Positions 49,835 to 59,862 are shown, numbered from the stretch's first letter. The stretch: 64,000 bases of DNA from Rhodospirillaceae bacterium (GCA_009693785.1 SHWP01000004.1:46123-110122); one strand, 5' to 3'. The notes: a model not told the origin generated them from the letters alone. A program made the numbers and translations.

Positions 49835-51388
49835 TTAGCGGCCCTTATTGCGTTTAAAGTTGGCCGCGTCTTTCCAATCGCCAGAACCGTCATACACAGC
49901 GCGGTCCGGGTAAGGATAAACCGGACGGGCAAATTCGGCGTCCGCGGGCTTAAAGCCAATCGGCAACGCCGCATTCGTCTGGACGGCCGTGACATGATAA
50001 CCCGACAAACCTTCGGGCGCTTGACCGCGCTCGACCCAGGCTTCCAATGCGCCAAGGAAATCGACAGTGTTGATGCCTGCCCCACCGGTGCAGTGATTAA
50101 GGCCGGGCGGTAAATAAAGGCGTGCGAAATCTTGGGTTTCCTTCAACCCGTCCATGGTGCGCGTGACGGTATCGTAAAAGGCCATGGTCGACGTCGCCAT
50201 GATGGCGGGATCGGCCAGTCCATGAAACAGAATCAACTTGCCGCCGCCCTTCTTGAAAAGACTCATATCAGGGTTGGCACCGCTGAGTGCGCTTAAACTC
50301 ATGCGTTGCGGGTCGCGCGCCCAATCGAACTCCAAGGGGTCGTAATTCGGCCCTGGATCTTCCGAAAACGCCAAGTAACGCAGCATCTCACTGGCAAAGC
50401 TATAATTCGGGGATTTCTTGCCCCCCTTGATATAGCCGATCCAGCCCAGCTCTGACCCAGGCAGCAAACCAAGCGGCGCGAAGCTCTGCTTACCCGTGGG
50501 TTTGGGGCCAGTGTAAATTTTGCGAGCAACATTGACTTCAGCATCCGTCAAACATTGGGCGTTCGGCGCACTTGTGCATTTCATCGAGGCTGGGTCGAAC
50601 TTGCATTGGCGGGGGTCGTCGATCACGCCATCGGTTACGCCATCCAACGCGTCGCACGATGCAACAGCGGCTTTATGAATCGCGGGTATTTTTTCGGCAT
50701 CCATAATTTCCTTGCCGTTGGCGTCGAAGTTAGCCGTCGCGGCCCAAATTAACTGCAAGGGCGGCCCCATGAGTTGATAGAGCACCGGCGAGCCGCCAAT
50801 AATGCCATCGAAGTCGTAAGGGTAACGCTGCGCCTCCACCAAGGCCTGACGCCCGCCCGTGGAACACCCGCGGTAATAGGATTGCTTGAGATCGCCGCTA
50901 TAAAAAGCCGCCGTAATGGCCTTTCCCGCGACCGTCGCCACGTGCGTAGCGCGGTGGCCTACGTCGATCTCGGCCACCGGGTTGTTATAGGCCCACTTGC
51001 CATCCTGGGCATTCGGGGACTTATGGCCCATGTCTGTCGTAGCGCAGGCATACCCACGTGCAACGCCGTCATCACACGCAGCTGACCCCATCATGCTGCC
51101 ACACATGGCCCCACACCCTTGGAACAGGAATTTTCCATTCCAGTTCTCGAGTGGAAGCTTCACTTCGAGGCCCACTTGAGGTGCTGCAAACCCTTCCGCC
51201 CTGCAATAGGCTGGCACTCCACCGGCTGCTGCGACGACTGCACTTGTCATGAGCTTTGTCGGAGCATCCTGAATGCGCCCGAAGTCCATTTCAGATAATG
51301 CTTTACATTGTTCGGCAGTCGCGGCCAGGGCCTCTCCCGCCGTGGCAAGGAACAATGTGAAAAGTGCGGCTGTAATGGCTCGTGTCAT
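49835..51388 (-). CDS. Tannase/feruloyl esterase family protein
   Basis: About 517 residues with a signal peptide (RAITAALFTLFLATAGEALAA). The serine nucleophile lies in RGCSTGGRQALVEAQRYPYDFDGIIGGSP. The calcium-binding cap contains CDALDGVTDGVIDDPRQC. The acid is in LFHGLADPAIM and the histidine in GLNHCTGGAG. The disulfide-linked CS-D-HC arrangement of the family is present (Cys beside Ser and beside His). It is predicted to hydrolyse plant phenolic esters in the periplasm or outside the cell. The start was chosen where the signal peptide begins, after a G-rich SD; the frame to 51688 is spurious. Confidence 0.9.
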   Translation of the reverse strand: MTRAITAALFTLFLATAGEALAATAEQCKALSEMDFGRIQDAPTKLMTSAVVAAAGGVPAYCRAEGFAAPQVGLEVKLPLENWNGKFLFQGCGAMCGSMMGSAACDDGVARGYACATTDMGHKSPNAQDGKWAYNNPVAEIDVGHRATHVATVAGKAITAAFYSGDLKQSYYRGCSTGGRQALVEAQRYPYDFDGIIGGSPVLYQLMGPPLQLIWAATANFDANGKEIMDAEKIPAIHKAAVASCDALDGVTDGVIDDPRQCKFDPASMKCTSAPNAQCLTDAEVNVARKIYTGPKPTGKQSFAPLGLLPGSELGWIGYIKGGKKSPNYSFASEMLRYLAFSEDPGPNYDPLEFDWARDPQRMSLSALSGANPDMSLFKKGGGKLILFHGLADPAIMATSTMAFYDTVTRTMDGLKETQDFARLYLPPGLNHCTGGAGINTVDFLGALEAWVERGQAPEGLSGYHVTAVQTNAALPIGFKPADAEFARPVYPYPDRAVYDGSGDWKDAANFKRNKGR

Positions 51389-51435
51389 GTCCGTCCCCCC
51401 CTTGTGGTCGGATTGATCATAGACCACTGCGACAC

Positions 51436-51472
51436 AAAAAAAGAGGCCCCCTACGTCATGTAGAGGGCCTTG
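51436..51472 (-). terminator. Intrinsic terminator after the glucan synthase gene (minus strand)
   Basis: On the minus strand a stem AAGGCCCTCTAC/GTAGGGGGCCT with a short loop is followed by a T7 run. It lies about 60 bases downstream of the stop at 51532. Confidence 0.85.
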
Positions 51473-51531
51473 AGGACAAAGATTCGTTTGGAATAGCCGG
51501 GGGGGGCCGCGGTGTTGCCCGGAGTCGCGGG

Positions 51532-54183
51532 TTAGGCGGCTACGTCCATCTTGGGCGGATTGAGGGCTGCTGCCGGGCTGATATCGGGCTGTTCGGATAC
51601 TGTACGACCCAATTTCAGGGTTGAGAACAAGCCCACCGTCAGTGCCGAGGCGTAGGGTATGGCCATGACCGTTAGAGCAGCCACCCACATCATATCAGCG
51701 GGGTCATCGAACTGTGTCGACCACATGGTGCCAAAAATCGCAGCTACAGTGGCTATGAGCAAAGCCGTCTCGGCTTTGGCAACCGTGAAGGTCTGTGTCC
51801 AAGGCGCGGAATCTTCGCATTTAGGGGTGCGTAAGAACGGCTTAGACGATGTGAGCATCCCACTGATCACGCCTTTGCCGACCGTATAGGACAGCGACAA
51901 GCCCGTGAGCGCCGAAGCCATGGCGCCGCCAAAGCCTGTGCCCACCTTAGCGCGGTGTAGCCACACGGTTTTCACGGTTTTCACGGCGAACAGCATCAAT
52001 GCCACGCCCGACAAGGCCGTCAATGGCACGTCGAAATAACGCGGTGCAATGATCATCAATCCACTCCAGACCAAGGCCAGCACGCCGAAGACCAAAGAGA
52101 ACCCATCCGCGAACCAGGGCATCCAACCGGCAATAAACTGATAACGCTGTGCCACACTGAGTTTCTTGCTCGAATCCGCACCCGCAAACTTGCGGCCCAT
52201 GAAGATCGCCGAGGCATGTTTTTTGAGAATCTGCATCGCCCCATAAACCCAGCGATAACGCTGGCTCTTATAGGCGGCGTAAGTGTCGGGCATCAGGCCG
52301 CGGCCCATGCTGACGGGAGTGTAAAGCGCGGTGTATCCGGCCTCGAAGAGTCGCAAGCCCAATTCGGTGTCTTCAGTGATGCACCATTCGGCCCAGCGGC
52401 CGACTTGTTCCAAGGCATCACGGCGGATCACGCACATGGTGCCGTGCTGGATGATCGCATTGTGCTCGTTGCGCTCGACCATACCGATGCGGAAAAACCC
52501 TGTGTATTCTTCATACAATAGCCCTTTGAATAAGTTTTCATTGGCGTCGCGGTAATCTTGTGGCGCCTGGACGATGCCGACCTTCTCGTCGGCAAACCCG
52601 GGCAGCACAGTGCGCAGCCACTGCGGAGCGACCTGGTAATCGCTATCGATTATGCCGACAAACTCGGCCGAAGGGTCAGTCAACTCCAGGGCCTTGTTCA
52701 ACGCACCCGCCTTGAAGCCCTTCATGTTTTCGAAGTGATAAAACCGGAATTTCGTACCCAAGGCTTCACAGTGACTGGCAACGGGCCGCCACAGCGATTC
52801 GTCAGAAGTATTGTTATCAAGCACGATCACCTCGAAATTCGGGTAGTCAAGCCGTGACAGCGAGTTCAGTGTTTGCATCACCATTAACGGCGGCTCGTTG
52901 TGCGTGGGCACATGAATCGAGACGCGCGGGAAATGGCCAAGTTTGCCCGAAATATCGGGCATGCGCTTTTTGCGCCAAAGGCTCAACGCCCACTCGATGG
53001 TTTCTGTGAGCAGAAGCAAGGCCGTAAACAGCGCGGCTGGAATAATGATAAACGCCCCGCCGATCGAAGTTAAACTGACATAGCGCAAGCTTGATGCATC
53101 GGCGATCAGCAGCGCTCCCGACACCACCATGCCAACAACGCCTGCCAACATCAGGTGTCCGCGCACGCTCATGTTGGGGGTCAATGCCAGCACCGTAAGG
53201 CCGATCAGGAATGTGACGACCACGGCAATACCCGCAAACGTCGTCCACTCCTCGAATGAGGACAATGGCCCCGTTAGGCTAAATTTGGCGTTGCCATCGG
53301 CATCGAACATGCCCCAGAACCTGCCCACAGCGCCTTCCTGTCCGGCTTCGCCTTTCCAGGGCTGGTCGTAAGCTTCCATGATGTAGTAGTCGTAGTTTTT
53401 CTTCTCGGCGAGATTGAAGAATTGGCGCAAGAACGCCGCTTCGAACGCAGGCGATGGCACCGCGCCTTTTTTGACACGCCCGTCAGAAGGCCAGCCGGTT
53501 TCGCCGATGACAATTTTCTTTCCCGGATAGAGCTTGGCAATTTTATCGAAGCTGGCCGTGACGTGCTTCATGGTCTGGTCATATTCGACACCATCCCAGT
53601 AAGGCAGAATGTGGATACCAATAAAATCGGCGCCATCGGCCAGTTGACGCTCGGTCAACCAGGTCGGCCATACCTCGGCGGTCCCAACTTCGATTTTCGG
53701 GTTATTCAGGGCGGCTTTAACGCGCTTGATGTAAGCGCTGACTTCGCGCGCTGTCAGCTCGGCGCGCACGCCGACCGCCTCGTTGCCCACGAACACGCGG
53801 TCAACTACGCCGGGGTTATCTTCGATCGCCTTGAGGCCGCGCCCAATTTCAGCTTCGTTGTAAGCCTTGTCCTCGCGCAGCCATAGCCCCAGCGAAACCC
53901 TCATCCCGAATTCCTTGGCGATATAGGGGATGCGGTCATGGTTGTAATCGACCGTGTAGGTGCGGATGTGTTTTGTCAGCTTCGACAGTTGCGCTAAATC
54001 GGCGCGAATCAAGGCATCGGTGACATTGTCATCCTTATCTTGCTCGGAGTAGAGGTGCGAGGGGCTGTAGGCGATACCCCGAATTTCGCCTTTCCAGTCA
54101 GGCGCGGACAAAGGCCGGTCGAACGACGCCCACAACACCGCAGATGCGAGACACACCGTTAGAAGGGCAACAAGGATTCTCAT
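51532..54183 (-). CDS. NdvB-like beta-glucan synthase: GH17-like domain fused to GT2
   Basis: About 883 residues. A signal anchor (RILVALLTVCLASAVLWA) is followed by a GH17-like TIM barrel (about 35-300) with both catalytic Glu candidates, VFVGNEAVG and VIGETGWPS. After three membrane helices comes a GT2 domain (about 425-640): VSIHVPTHNEPPLMVMQTLNSL, IIDSDYQ, CITEDTELGLRL and the QRYRW product-binding motif. Six C-terminal helices follow. This is the layout of NdvB-type (1->3)-beta-glucan synthases, which make periplasmic cyclic or linear glucans with transglycosylation by the GH17 part. The start is ATG 54183 at the signal anchor. A terminator lies downstream. Confidence 0.9.
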   Translation of the reverse strand: MRILVALLTVCLASAVLWASFDRPLSAPDWKGEIRGIAYSPSHLYSEQDKDDNVTDALIRADLAQLSKLTKHIRTYTVDYNHDRIPYIAKEFGMRVSLGLWLREDKAYNEAEIGRGLKAIEDNPGVVDRVFVGNEAVGVRAELTAREVSAYIKRVKAALNNPKIEVGTAEVWPTWLTERQLADGADFIGIHILPYWDGVEYDQTMKHVTASFDKIAKLYPGKKIVIGETGWPSDGRVKKGAVPSPAFEAAFLRQFFNLAEKKNYDYYIMEAYDQPWKGEAGQEGAVGRFWGMFDADGNAKFSLTGPLSSFEEWTTFAGIAVVVTFLIGLTVLALTPNMSVRGHLMLAGVVGMVVSGALLIADASSLRYVSLTSIGGAFIIIPAALFTALLLLTETIEWALSLWRKKRMPDISGKLGHFPRVSIHVPTHNEPPLMVMQTLNSLSRLDYPNFEVIVLDNNTSDESLWRPVASHCEALGTKFRFYHFENMKGFKAGALNKALELTDPSAEFVGIIDSDYQVAPQWLRTVLPGFADEKVGIVQAPQDYRDANENLFKGLLYEEYTGFFRIGMVERNEHNAIIQHGTMCVIRRDALEQVGRWAEWCITEDTELGLRLFEAGYTALYTPVSMGRGLMPDTYAAYKSQRYRWVYGAMQILKKHASAIFMGRKFAGADSSKKLSVAQRYQFIAGWMPWFADGFSLVFGVLALVWSGLMIIAPRYFDVPLTALSGVALMLFAVKTVKTVWLHRAKVGTGFGGAMASALTGLSLSYTVGKGVISGMLTSSKPFLRTPKCEDSAPWTQTFTVAKAETALLIATVAAIFGTMWSTQFDDPADMMWVAALTVMAIPYASALTVGLFSTLKLGRTVSEQPDISPAAALNPPKMDVAA

Positions 54184-54601
54184 TTTTAAGGCAGCTTTCT
54201 CTGCTTGGTTCTGTCTTTGCGTTTGCCGCGCAGCCGCGCACGAGCCACCGTGCAGGGTGCGCAGCAGAATGCTTGGGTGATGGACGGAGGGGTTGCGAAA
54301 CGGAATGAGTCGAAAGCCGATGAAAATCGGATCGACGATATGATGAGGCAGAACGGCTAGCGGGATGCGAGGCCCAGCCAACGGCGAGACTTATACCAGC
54401 ACCTTCGTAAACAACAAGTAACGAGCAGCTAACATTCGCGCGATCAGGCGTATGGCGGGTGTGGCCGACGCTATTGAAATATATACGTAATTTTATTACC
54501 TGCTGGCTAGTTTACCCGCCATAAAATTTGGTAATGCGAAGGAAGCTTGAGTGGTGCCTGAATACCCGGATTCACCGCCGATTCTATGTTAGCAAGCCGC
54601 C
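54184..54601. other. 418-base intergenic region between divergent genes
   Basis: No gene supported. AT-rich near 54470-54530, where divergent promoters for the glucan synthase and RlmJ genes would lie. The open frame extending upstream of the glucan synthase start has no SD or signal and is considered non-coding. Confidence 0.4.
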
Positions 54602-55444
54602 ATGCTGAGTTATCGACACGCGTTTCATGCGGGCGGTGCGGCGGATGTGCATAAGCACGCCGTACTTGCGCTGTTGCTCGCGCATTTTCGCCAAAATGAA
54701 AAACCATTCGTGGTCCTCGACGTCTACGCCGGACGTGGCACTTACGGACTCAACAGCGAGGAAGCGCAAAAGCGCCGTGAGTTCCAACATGGTATCGCCA
54801 AGGTATGGCGGCACCCCAACCGGCTGCCCCTGCTGAACGGGTATTGGGCCGCGCTTAACGCACTGAATCCAGACCAGTTAGCGCGTTATCCGGGCTCGCC
54901 ACAAATCGTGCGCGATCACCTGCGTGAAGCCGACCAGCTTGTTGTTAATGAACTTCACCCTACCGATCATAAAGACCTCATACGCTGGGCAGCGGATGAT
55001 CCGCGCATTCATGTTCATCACCGCGATGCACTTGAAGCACTGGTGGCACTCACGCCACCGAAAATTCGCCGTGGCCTGGTACTCATCGACCCAGCCTATG
55101 AAGTCAAAACAGAATACGACACAGTACCCGCAGGCGTGGCCAAAGCCTGGACACGCTGGCCCCAAGGGGTGTATACGATTTGGTACCCGGTGTTATCCGA
55201 GGGGCGCCATTTGAGTGAGCGCACAAAACTGCTCGAGCTTATTAACGCCGACATTCTGCAAACCGAATTCGAACTTGGCCGCAACAAGACCTACGATGGC
55301 ATGCAATCGTCGGGGCTTTGGATCGTCAATCCGCCGTGGGGGATCGACGGCGTTATTCAATCGGCTGGGGATTGGCTCGCGCGTTATCTCGGCCAAGAAC
55401 GCCCCGCCAAACACCGCCTGACGTGGCTGCGGAAATCAGAATAG
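54602..55444 (+). CDS. rlmJ: 23S rRNA (adenine(2030)-N6)-methyltransferase RlmJ
   Basis: A 280-residue protein with the RlmJ signature N-terminus MLSYRHAFHAGGAADVHKHAVLALLL, motif X/I region PFVVLDVYAGRGTYGL, the catalytic motif IV as LVLIDPAYEVKTEYD (DPAY form of DPPY), and VYTIWYPVLSEGR. It methylates N6 of A2030 of 23S rRNA using SAM. It is a single gene, convergent with hrpB (3-base gap). Confidence 0.93.
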   Translation: MLSYRHAFHAGGAADVHKHAVLALLLAHFRQNEKPFVVLDVYAGRGTYGLNSEEAQKRREFQHGIAKVWRHPNRLPLLNGYWAALNALNPDQLARYPGSPQIVRDHLREADQLVVNELHPTDHKDLIRWAADDPRIHVHHRDALEALVALTPPKIRRGLVLIDPAYEVKTEYDTVPAGVAKAWTRWPQGVYTIWYPVLSEGRHLSERTKLLELINADILQTEFELGRNKTYDGMQSSGLWIVNPPWGIDGVIQSAGDWLARYLGQERPAKHRLTWLRKSE

Positions 55445-55447
55445 AAA

Positions 55448-57946
55448 CTAAGTTCCACGCGGCTTAATGGACCGCCGTGTTGCCACAGCCGTTAGCGGGT
55501 TTTCGGGCCAAATGTGCTTAGGGTAACGCCCGCGCATCTCGCCGCGCACCTGCGGATAAGCGTTTTGCCAAAAGCTTATCAGATCCGCCGTCACTGCCAC
55601 AGGCCGTTGACCAGGTGAGAGCAAATGCAATGTGATAGGTACCTTGCCGCCGCCAACTTTGGGCGTCTCAGCCAGGCCAAACACTTCCTGCAGCTTCACC
55701 GCCATGGCCGGACCGCCATCGCCGGAGTAATCAACACGAATGGAAGAGCCCGACGGCACATCGAGATGCGTTGGGGCCAATTGATCAAGGCGTTTTTGCA
55801 AGTCCCACGGCAGTTGGGCTTTCAACACCTCAAGCAAATCGAGCCGCGTCAAGTGCGCCCGTCGCATGAAGCCCGCGACATAGGGCGCCAGCCATGAGTC
55901 CATATTTTCTTCTAGCCCGGATTCGGAAAAATCCGGCCAAACAGTATTTGCATCGAACTTTTTCGCAAACATGACGCGCTGTTGAAACGTCCGCGTGGCA
56001 TCGTTCCAGGGCAGCACATCCAAGCCCATCGCCCGAACACCCTTGATCAAGGCAGCCGCGACTTGATCGGGATCGGGTTTGGCCAGCGGTTTGTCGGCCA
56101 AAACCAAAGCACCAAGACGCGTTTGACGTGAGGCTGTGACCGATTCCGTTTGCCCATCCCACTCGATCACATCCGTTTGTGTCATTTGGTCGGCAAAGGA
56201 TTCCTCGATCTCGGCTTGACGTATGCTCGCAGCCAGAAAAATGCGCGCATCCTTAGCCACGCCATCGAGGTGGGCTACGGCTAGAAACTCCTCGGCCGCC
56301 AAAGGTTGTGTCTCGTCGATAAAGGCCCCGCCCCCACCCGAAAGTCGGTATCGGCCACGCGCACCTCGCCGCTGGGCGATCCGGTCGGGATAAGCAAGAG
56401 CCGCGAGCACCCCTGTCATCCCGGCCACGCGCGCATCGTCGCGAACTTTGGCGATAGAGCGGTATTGCTTTGCCGATGCCCGTACCCGTTCCACCGCGCC
56501 ACGGTTGACCTGAACCGAACCGCGCGCCTGGGCATCGTGCGCCAGAATATCGACCCTTAGCCGCAAGTCTGGATCGCGCATACCCACGACAATATCGCGC
56601 TCGCCTAAAAGGGCTGCGATATCGCAAGCAGTCGCACCCGCCCCCAGGCTAATGCCACGCTGCACGAGGTGGGCAAGCCGTGGGTGAAGCGGTAAGGCCG
56701 CCATGGCGCGGCCTTCAGGCGTGATGCGCCCCGCGGCATTGAGCGCCCCTAAACCCTTCAACAAATCGACGCCTTGCTGGTACGCGGCCGCAGGCGGCGG
56801 TGTCAGCCAGGCGAGAGATGTGGGGTCATTAGCGCCCCACTTGGCCAAGTCCAATGCCAGCGGAGCAAGGTCAGCCAGCAGCATTTCAGGCTCATCAAAG
56901 GCCACCAGGGCTCGGTCTTCGGCTTCGCTCCAGAGGCGGTAACACACGCCTGGCCCCAATCGCCCGGCGCGGCCGCGCCGTTGCTCGGCCGAGGCGCGCG
57001 AGACCGGCACGGTGACCAACTGCGACATGCCGCGTGCGGGGTCGAACCGCGACACGCGCTTGAGTCCGCAGTCCACCACGATTCTCACGCCATCAATCGT
57101 GAGGCTAGTTTCGGCGATGGTCGTCGCCAGCACCACCTTGCGCCGCCCTGGCGGCGATGGCGTGACAGCTTGGGTTTGCTCGGCCCATGGCAATGCACCG
57201 TACAACGGGCGTATATCGACGTTGTTATCCAAATTCGATTGGATCAGAGCATCGGCAGTGCGCCGGATTTCGCCCTCACCCGGCAGGAACGCCAGAACAC
57301 TCCCCTCATCGTTCGCCAACGCTTGGCGAATCAGCGCGGCTATGTCCTTGTCGAGCGGCCCAGTTGCGGCCTTTGGCAAATAACGCGTCTCGACTGGGTA
57401 TGGACGATGGGTGCTCTCAAGCACGGCAGCTCCACCCAACAGCATAGCGACAGGCTTCGCATCCAACGTGGCGGACATAACCAGGATACGCAGGTCAGGA
57501 CGCAGGTTGCGCTGCACATCGAGGACGAGTGCTAACCCTAGGTCGGTATCAAGGCTGCGTTCGTGGAATTCGTCAAAAATAATCAAGCCGACGCCAGCCA
57601 GCTCTTGGTCATGTTGCAGGCGCCGATTGAGGATGCCTTCTGTGACCACTTCAATGCGCGTTGCGGGCGATACCTTCGCCTCTAAGCGCACGCGGTAGCC
57701 GATCGTTTCGCCAACACGCTCGCCGATTTCCGAGGCCATGCGTTCGGCTGCCATGCGCGCGGCCAAGCGGCGCGGTTCGAGCATTACGATTTTCTGGGAG
57801 GCGAGCCAGCCCTCACCCAGCATCACCAATGGAATGCGTGTTGTCTTGCCCGCACCAGGCGCGGCAACAACGACAGCGGCATTTGCCGCTGCCAGGGCCA
57901 CACGGAGCGGCGTAAGAAGTTCGTCAATGGGAAGCGGTATAGCCAA
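55448..57946 (-). CDS. hrpB: ATP-dependent helicase HrpB
   Basis: An 832-residue DExH helicase: Walker A VAAPGAGKTTRIPLVML, motif II IIFDEFHERSLDTDLGLAL, motif III VMSATLD, motif V ATTIAETSLTIDGVRIVVDCG and motif VI QRRGRAGRLGPGVCYRLW. The HA2/OB-like regions follow, then the HrpB-specific C-terminal domain (LDVPSGSSIRVDYSGDGGPAMAVKLQEVFGLAETP). Length and domain order match HrpB. Its cellular role is poorly defined. Start at ATG 57946. Confidence 0.93.
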   Translation of the reverse strand: MAIPLPIDELLTPLRVALAAANAAVVVAAPGAGKTTRIPLVMLGEGWLASQKIVMLEPRRLAARMAAERMASEIGERVGETIGYRVRLEAKVSPATRIEVVTEGILNRRLQHDQELAGVGLIIFDEFHERSLDTDLGLALVLDVQRNLRPDLRILVMSATLDAKPVAMLLGGAAVLESTHRPYPVETRYLPKAATGPLDKDIAALIRQALANDEGSVLAFLPGEGEIRRTADALIQSNLDNNVDIRPLYGALPWAEQTQAVTPSPPGRRKVVLATTIAETSLTIDGVRIVVDCGLKRVSRFDPARGMSQLVTVPVSRASAEQRRGRAGRLGPGVCYRLWSEAEDRALVAFDEPEMLLADLAPLALDLAKWGANDPTSLAWLTPPPAAAYQQGVDLLKGLGALNAAGRITPEGRAMAALPLHPRLAHLVQRGISLGAGATACDIAALLGERDIVVGMRDPDLRLRVDILAHDAQARGSVQVNRGAVERVRASAKQYRSIAKVRDDARVAGMTGVLAALAYPDRIAQRRGARGRYRLSGGGGAFIDETQPLAAEEFLAVAHLDGVAKDARIFLAASIRQAEIEESFADQMTQTDVIEWDGQTESVTASRQTRLGALVLADKPLAKPDPDQVAAALIKGVRAMGLDVLPWNDATRTFQQRVMFAKKFDANTVWPDFSESGLEENMDSWLAPYVAGFMRRAHLTRLDLLEVLKAQLPWDLQKRLDQLAPTHLDVPSGSSIRVDYSGDGGPAMAVKLQEVFGLAETPKVGGGKVPITLHLLSPGQRPVAVTADLISFWQNAYPQVRGEMRGRYPKHIWPENPLTAVATRRSIKPRGT

Positions 57947-57973
57947 GGGTGAAAGGTATCCGGCCGAAGGGTT

Positions 57974-59044
57974 CTATTTCTTCTTCGCCCTGACTTTCTT
58001 TTCTTGTTCTTCTTTTTCTCTTTGCAGCTGAGCTTGACGCTGTTGCTCTTCTTGTTCTTTACGCGCTTTCATGAGGCTTTTTGAGGTGTCGAAGCGGGTG
58101 GCCAGGAACCTGTAAGTCCGGCCCAGCAGGTCTTGTACATTTGCGCCCTGATTGATCACCAACTCGGACCAGGCGCGGACCAGTGGCGTCCACTTCATTT
58201 GCAAATAACGTAGTCTATCGCGACGTTCACGGATGAACACAATCTGCCGATCGAGGCTTTTCATCGCCGAGATGATTTCGCCAGTTTGGCTGTCGAGATC
58301 GACAAAGATATCTTTGTATTCTTGCACGCCTTTGCGGAGCAGTCCCTTTACCCGCTCGAGGGTATCCATCATGCGCATGTCGCCAGCATAGGTTTCGGCG
58401 AGCTGCTTTAAGCGCACCGCAATACCGGGCACAACGTTGAAGGCCTCACGCAGAGCTTCAATGAAACACAGTTCGCGCGCCAGCATTTCAAGGCGTAGCA
58501 GCACAGCCGTGGTGTCATCTGCCTTCAAACCCAACTGCTCGGCGGCCTTGGCGAAGGCCAATCGTAATTGAGATCTATTTTCCTTATCGGCAAGGAAGGC
58601 GTTCATTTCATCCATGCTCTTCAACTGGGCTTCTTTGCCCGATATCCATGAGATGAGCTGGGCCTCAAGTCGGCTCTTAGCCAGAAGTTTATGCTTGGGC
58701 GACACCGTCCATGACGCCGATCCATCGAGAATCTCGTTGGGGATTTGGTCGCCAGGCCGGATATCTTCGACGTAATTCAGCGCCTTGACAACAGTCTCCA
58801 AAAGTTTGTCGTCATGAGTATCGTATTCGACTTGAAACTGCCGCTTGAGGTGCTTGAAGCGCACCTCGCCTTGCAAGTCGCCCAAATCAACGACAAACAC
58901 CGGCTCGTCGAAATTTTCGGGCTTATAGAAACGGGCCTTGGGAACCTTGAATACTTTGTTCACGAAATCGAAATGCGTCGTGCGCATGTCGGGTTCGGTG
59001 TTCTCGTCAGCCGCTGCGGCAGCAGCTTCTTTGAGCGTTGCCAT
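57974..59044 (-). CDS. Helical protein of unknown function in the chemotaxis cluster
   Basis: A 356-residue cytosolic protein. The N-terminal part (residues 20-80) is beta-rich (ARFYKPENFDEPVFVVDLGDLQGEVRF). The rest is helical, with a long charged coiled-coil tail (about 315-356, KEQEEQQRQAQLQREKEEQEKK). I do not recognise a family. It starts 6 bases after the cheR stop and follows cheY-cheZ-cheR on the same strand, so a motility or chemotaxis role is plausible from context. No signal peptide or membrane helix is seen. Confidence 0.75.
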   Translation of the reverse strand: MATLKEAAAAAADENTEPDMRTTHFDFVNKVFKVPKARFYKPENFDEPVFVVDLGDLQGEVRFKHLKRQFQVEYDTHDDKLLETVVKALNYVEDIRPGDQIPNEILDGSASWTVSPKHKLLAKSRLEAQLISWISGKEAQLKSMDEMNAFLADKENRSQLRLAFAKAAEQLGLKADDTTAVLLRLEMLARELCFIEALREAFNVVPGIAVRLKQLAETYAGDMRMMDTLERVKGLLRKGVQEYKDIFVDLDSQTGEIISAMKSLDRQIVFIRERRDRLRYLQMKWTPLVRAWSELVINQGANVQDLLGRTYRFLATRFDTSKSLMKARKEQEEQQRQAQLQREKEEQEKKVRAKKK

Positions 59045-59050
59045 TGCCGC

Positions 59051-59586
59051 TTATACCCCAGTACGAGGCAGAGTTGCAGGACGCGCGGCCTGACCACGGG
59101 TCAAAACATACGCGCCGCGAACGTTGGGCAGCGGCTTGAAGGCATCCGTCACGCCAAGAACGCCTTCGGCGCCACCGAGGTAAAGGACACCATCGTCTGG
59201 CATAACGCGGGCAATGTTGGCCAAAATCAAACCCTTTGTCGGCGGATCAAAATATATCAATACATTACGGCAAAAGACGATATCGAACACCCCAAGAGAA
59301 GCAAAATTATCGAGCAAATTGAGCTTGCGAAACTGAACCATCGCCCGGATATCGGGTTTAATGCGCCAGCTACCCTTGAGATCCTCGAAATTCAAAACCA
59401 GGTACTTCACGGGCAGGCCGCGTTGGATCTCGAAATGGGTATAGGTTCCGTTTTTCGCGCGCTCCACCATTTCTTCTGACAAATCCGTACCGACAATCGA
59501 ACTCGACCAACCAGGGTTGCGGGCGAATTCTTCCTTGAGCATCAACGCAAGAGAATAGGCTTCTTGCCCGCTGGAAGAAGCTGCTG
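59051..59586 (-). pseudogene. cheR: cheR 3' part: MCP methyltransferase lacking its N-terminal domain
   Basis: The frame reads SAASSSGQEAYSLALMLKEEF (SAM motif I of CheR), then FDIVFCRNVLIYFDPPTKG and VMPDDGVLYLGGAEG, ending at 59051. The N-terminal CheR_N domain (about 90 residues) and the first residues of the SAM domain are missing; upstream of about 59587 the sequence becomes cheZ in another frame. A TTG at 59545 could start a 164-residue product, but it would lack motif I. CheR methylates chemoreceptor glutamates; this copy should be inactive. Confidence 0.75.
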
Positions 59587-59852
59587 ACGCCGGGAATTTG
59601 ACCGCTCAACTCCATCAACTTTTCCGCCACATCCATAATCGTGTTGGTCGCCGCTGCTGTGGCTTCGACAGTGGCATCCAGCTCATTGGTAGCCGGGTCG
59701 ATCAGTGTCGACTTCATGTCATCGGCGTTGACGCTGGCGATATCGCGTTTCATACTGGCGATATAATTCGACAAATCGCGAATACCGTTCAGCAGCGCTG
59801 CCGCGTCGGCAGAGGCAGGCAAACTCGGCGGTTGGGATGATGGGCTGGTCAT
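59370..59852 (-). pseudogene. cheZ: cheZ 5' part, joined out of frame to cheR
   Basis: Residues 1-90 (LLNGIRDLSNYIASMKRDIASVNADDMK, TVEATAAATNTIMDVAEKLMELSG) match the start and first helix of the CheZ four-helix hairpin. After IPG (about 59587) the frame passes into cheR DNA in the wrong frame and stops at 59370. The catalytic C-terminal half and CheY-binding tail of CheZ are gone. CheZ dephosphorylates CheY-P. The start is ATG 59852 with AGGAAC upstream, 10 bases after the cheY stop. Confidence 0.7.
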
Positions 59853-59862
59853 TGGTTCCTGA

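Noticed and set aside
51389..51688. N-terminal extension of the tannase-like gene
   Set aside because: The extension precedes a clear signal peptide and crosses the terminator of the upstream glucan synthase gene.
53422..53886. Plus-strand frame inside the glucan synthase gene
   Set aside because: It is antisense to the GH17-like domain and has no independent support.
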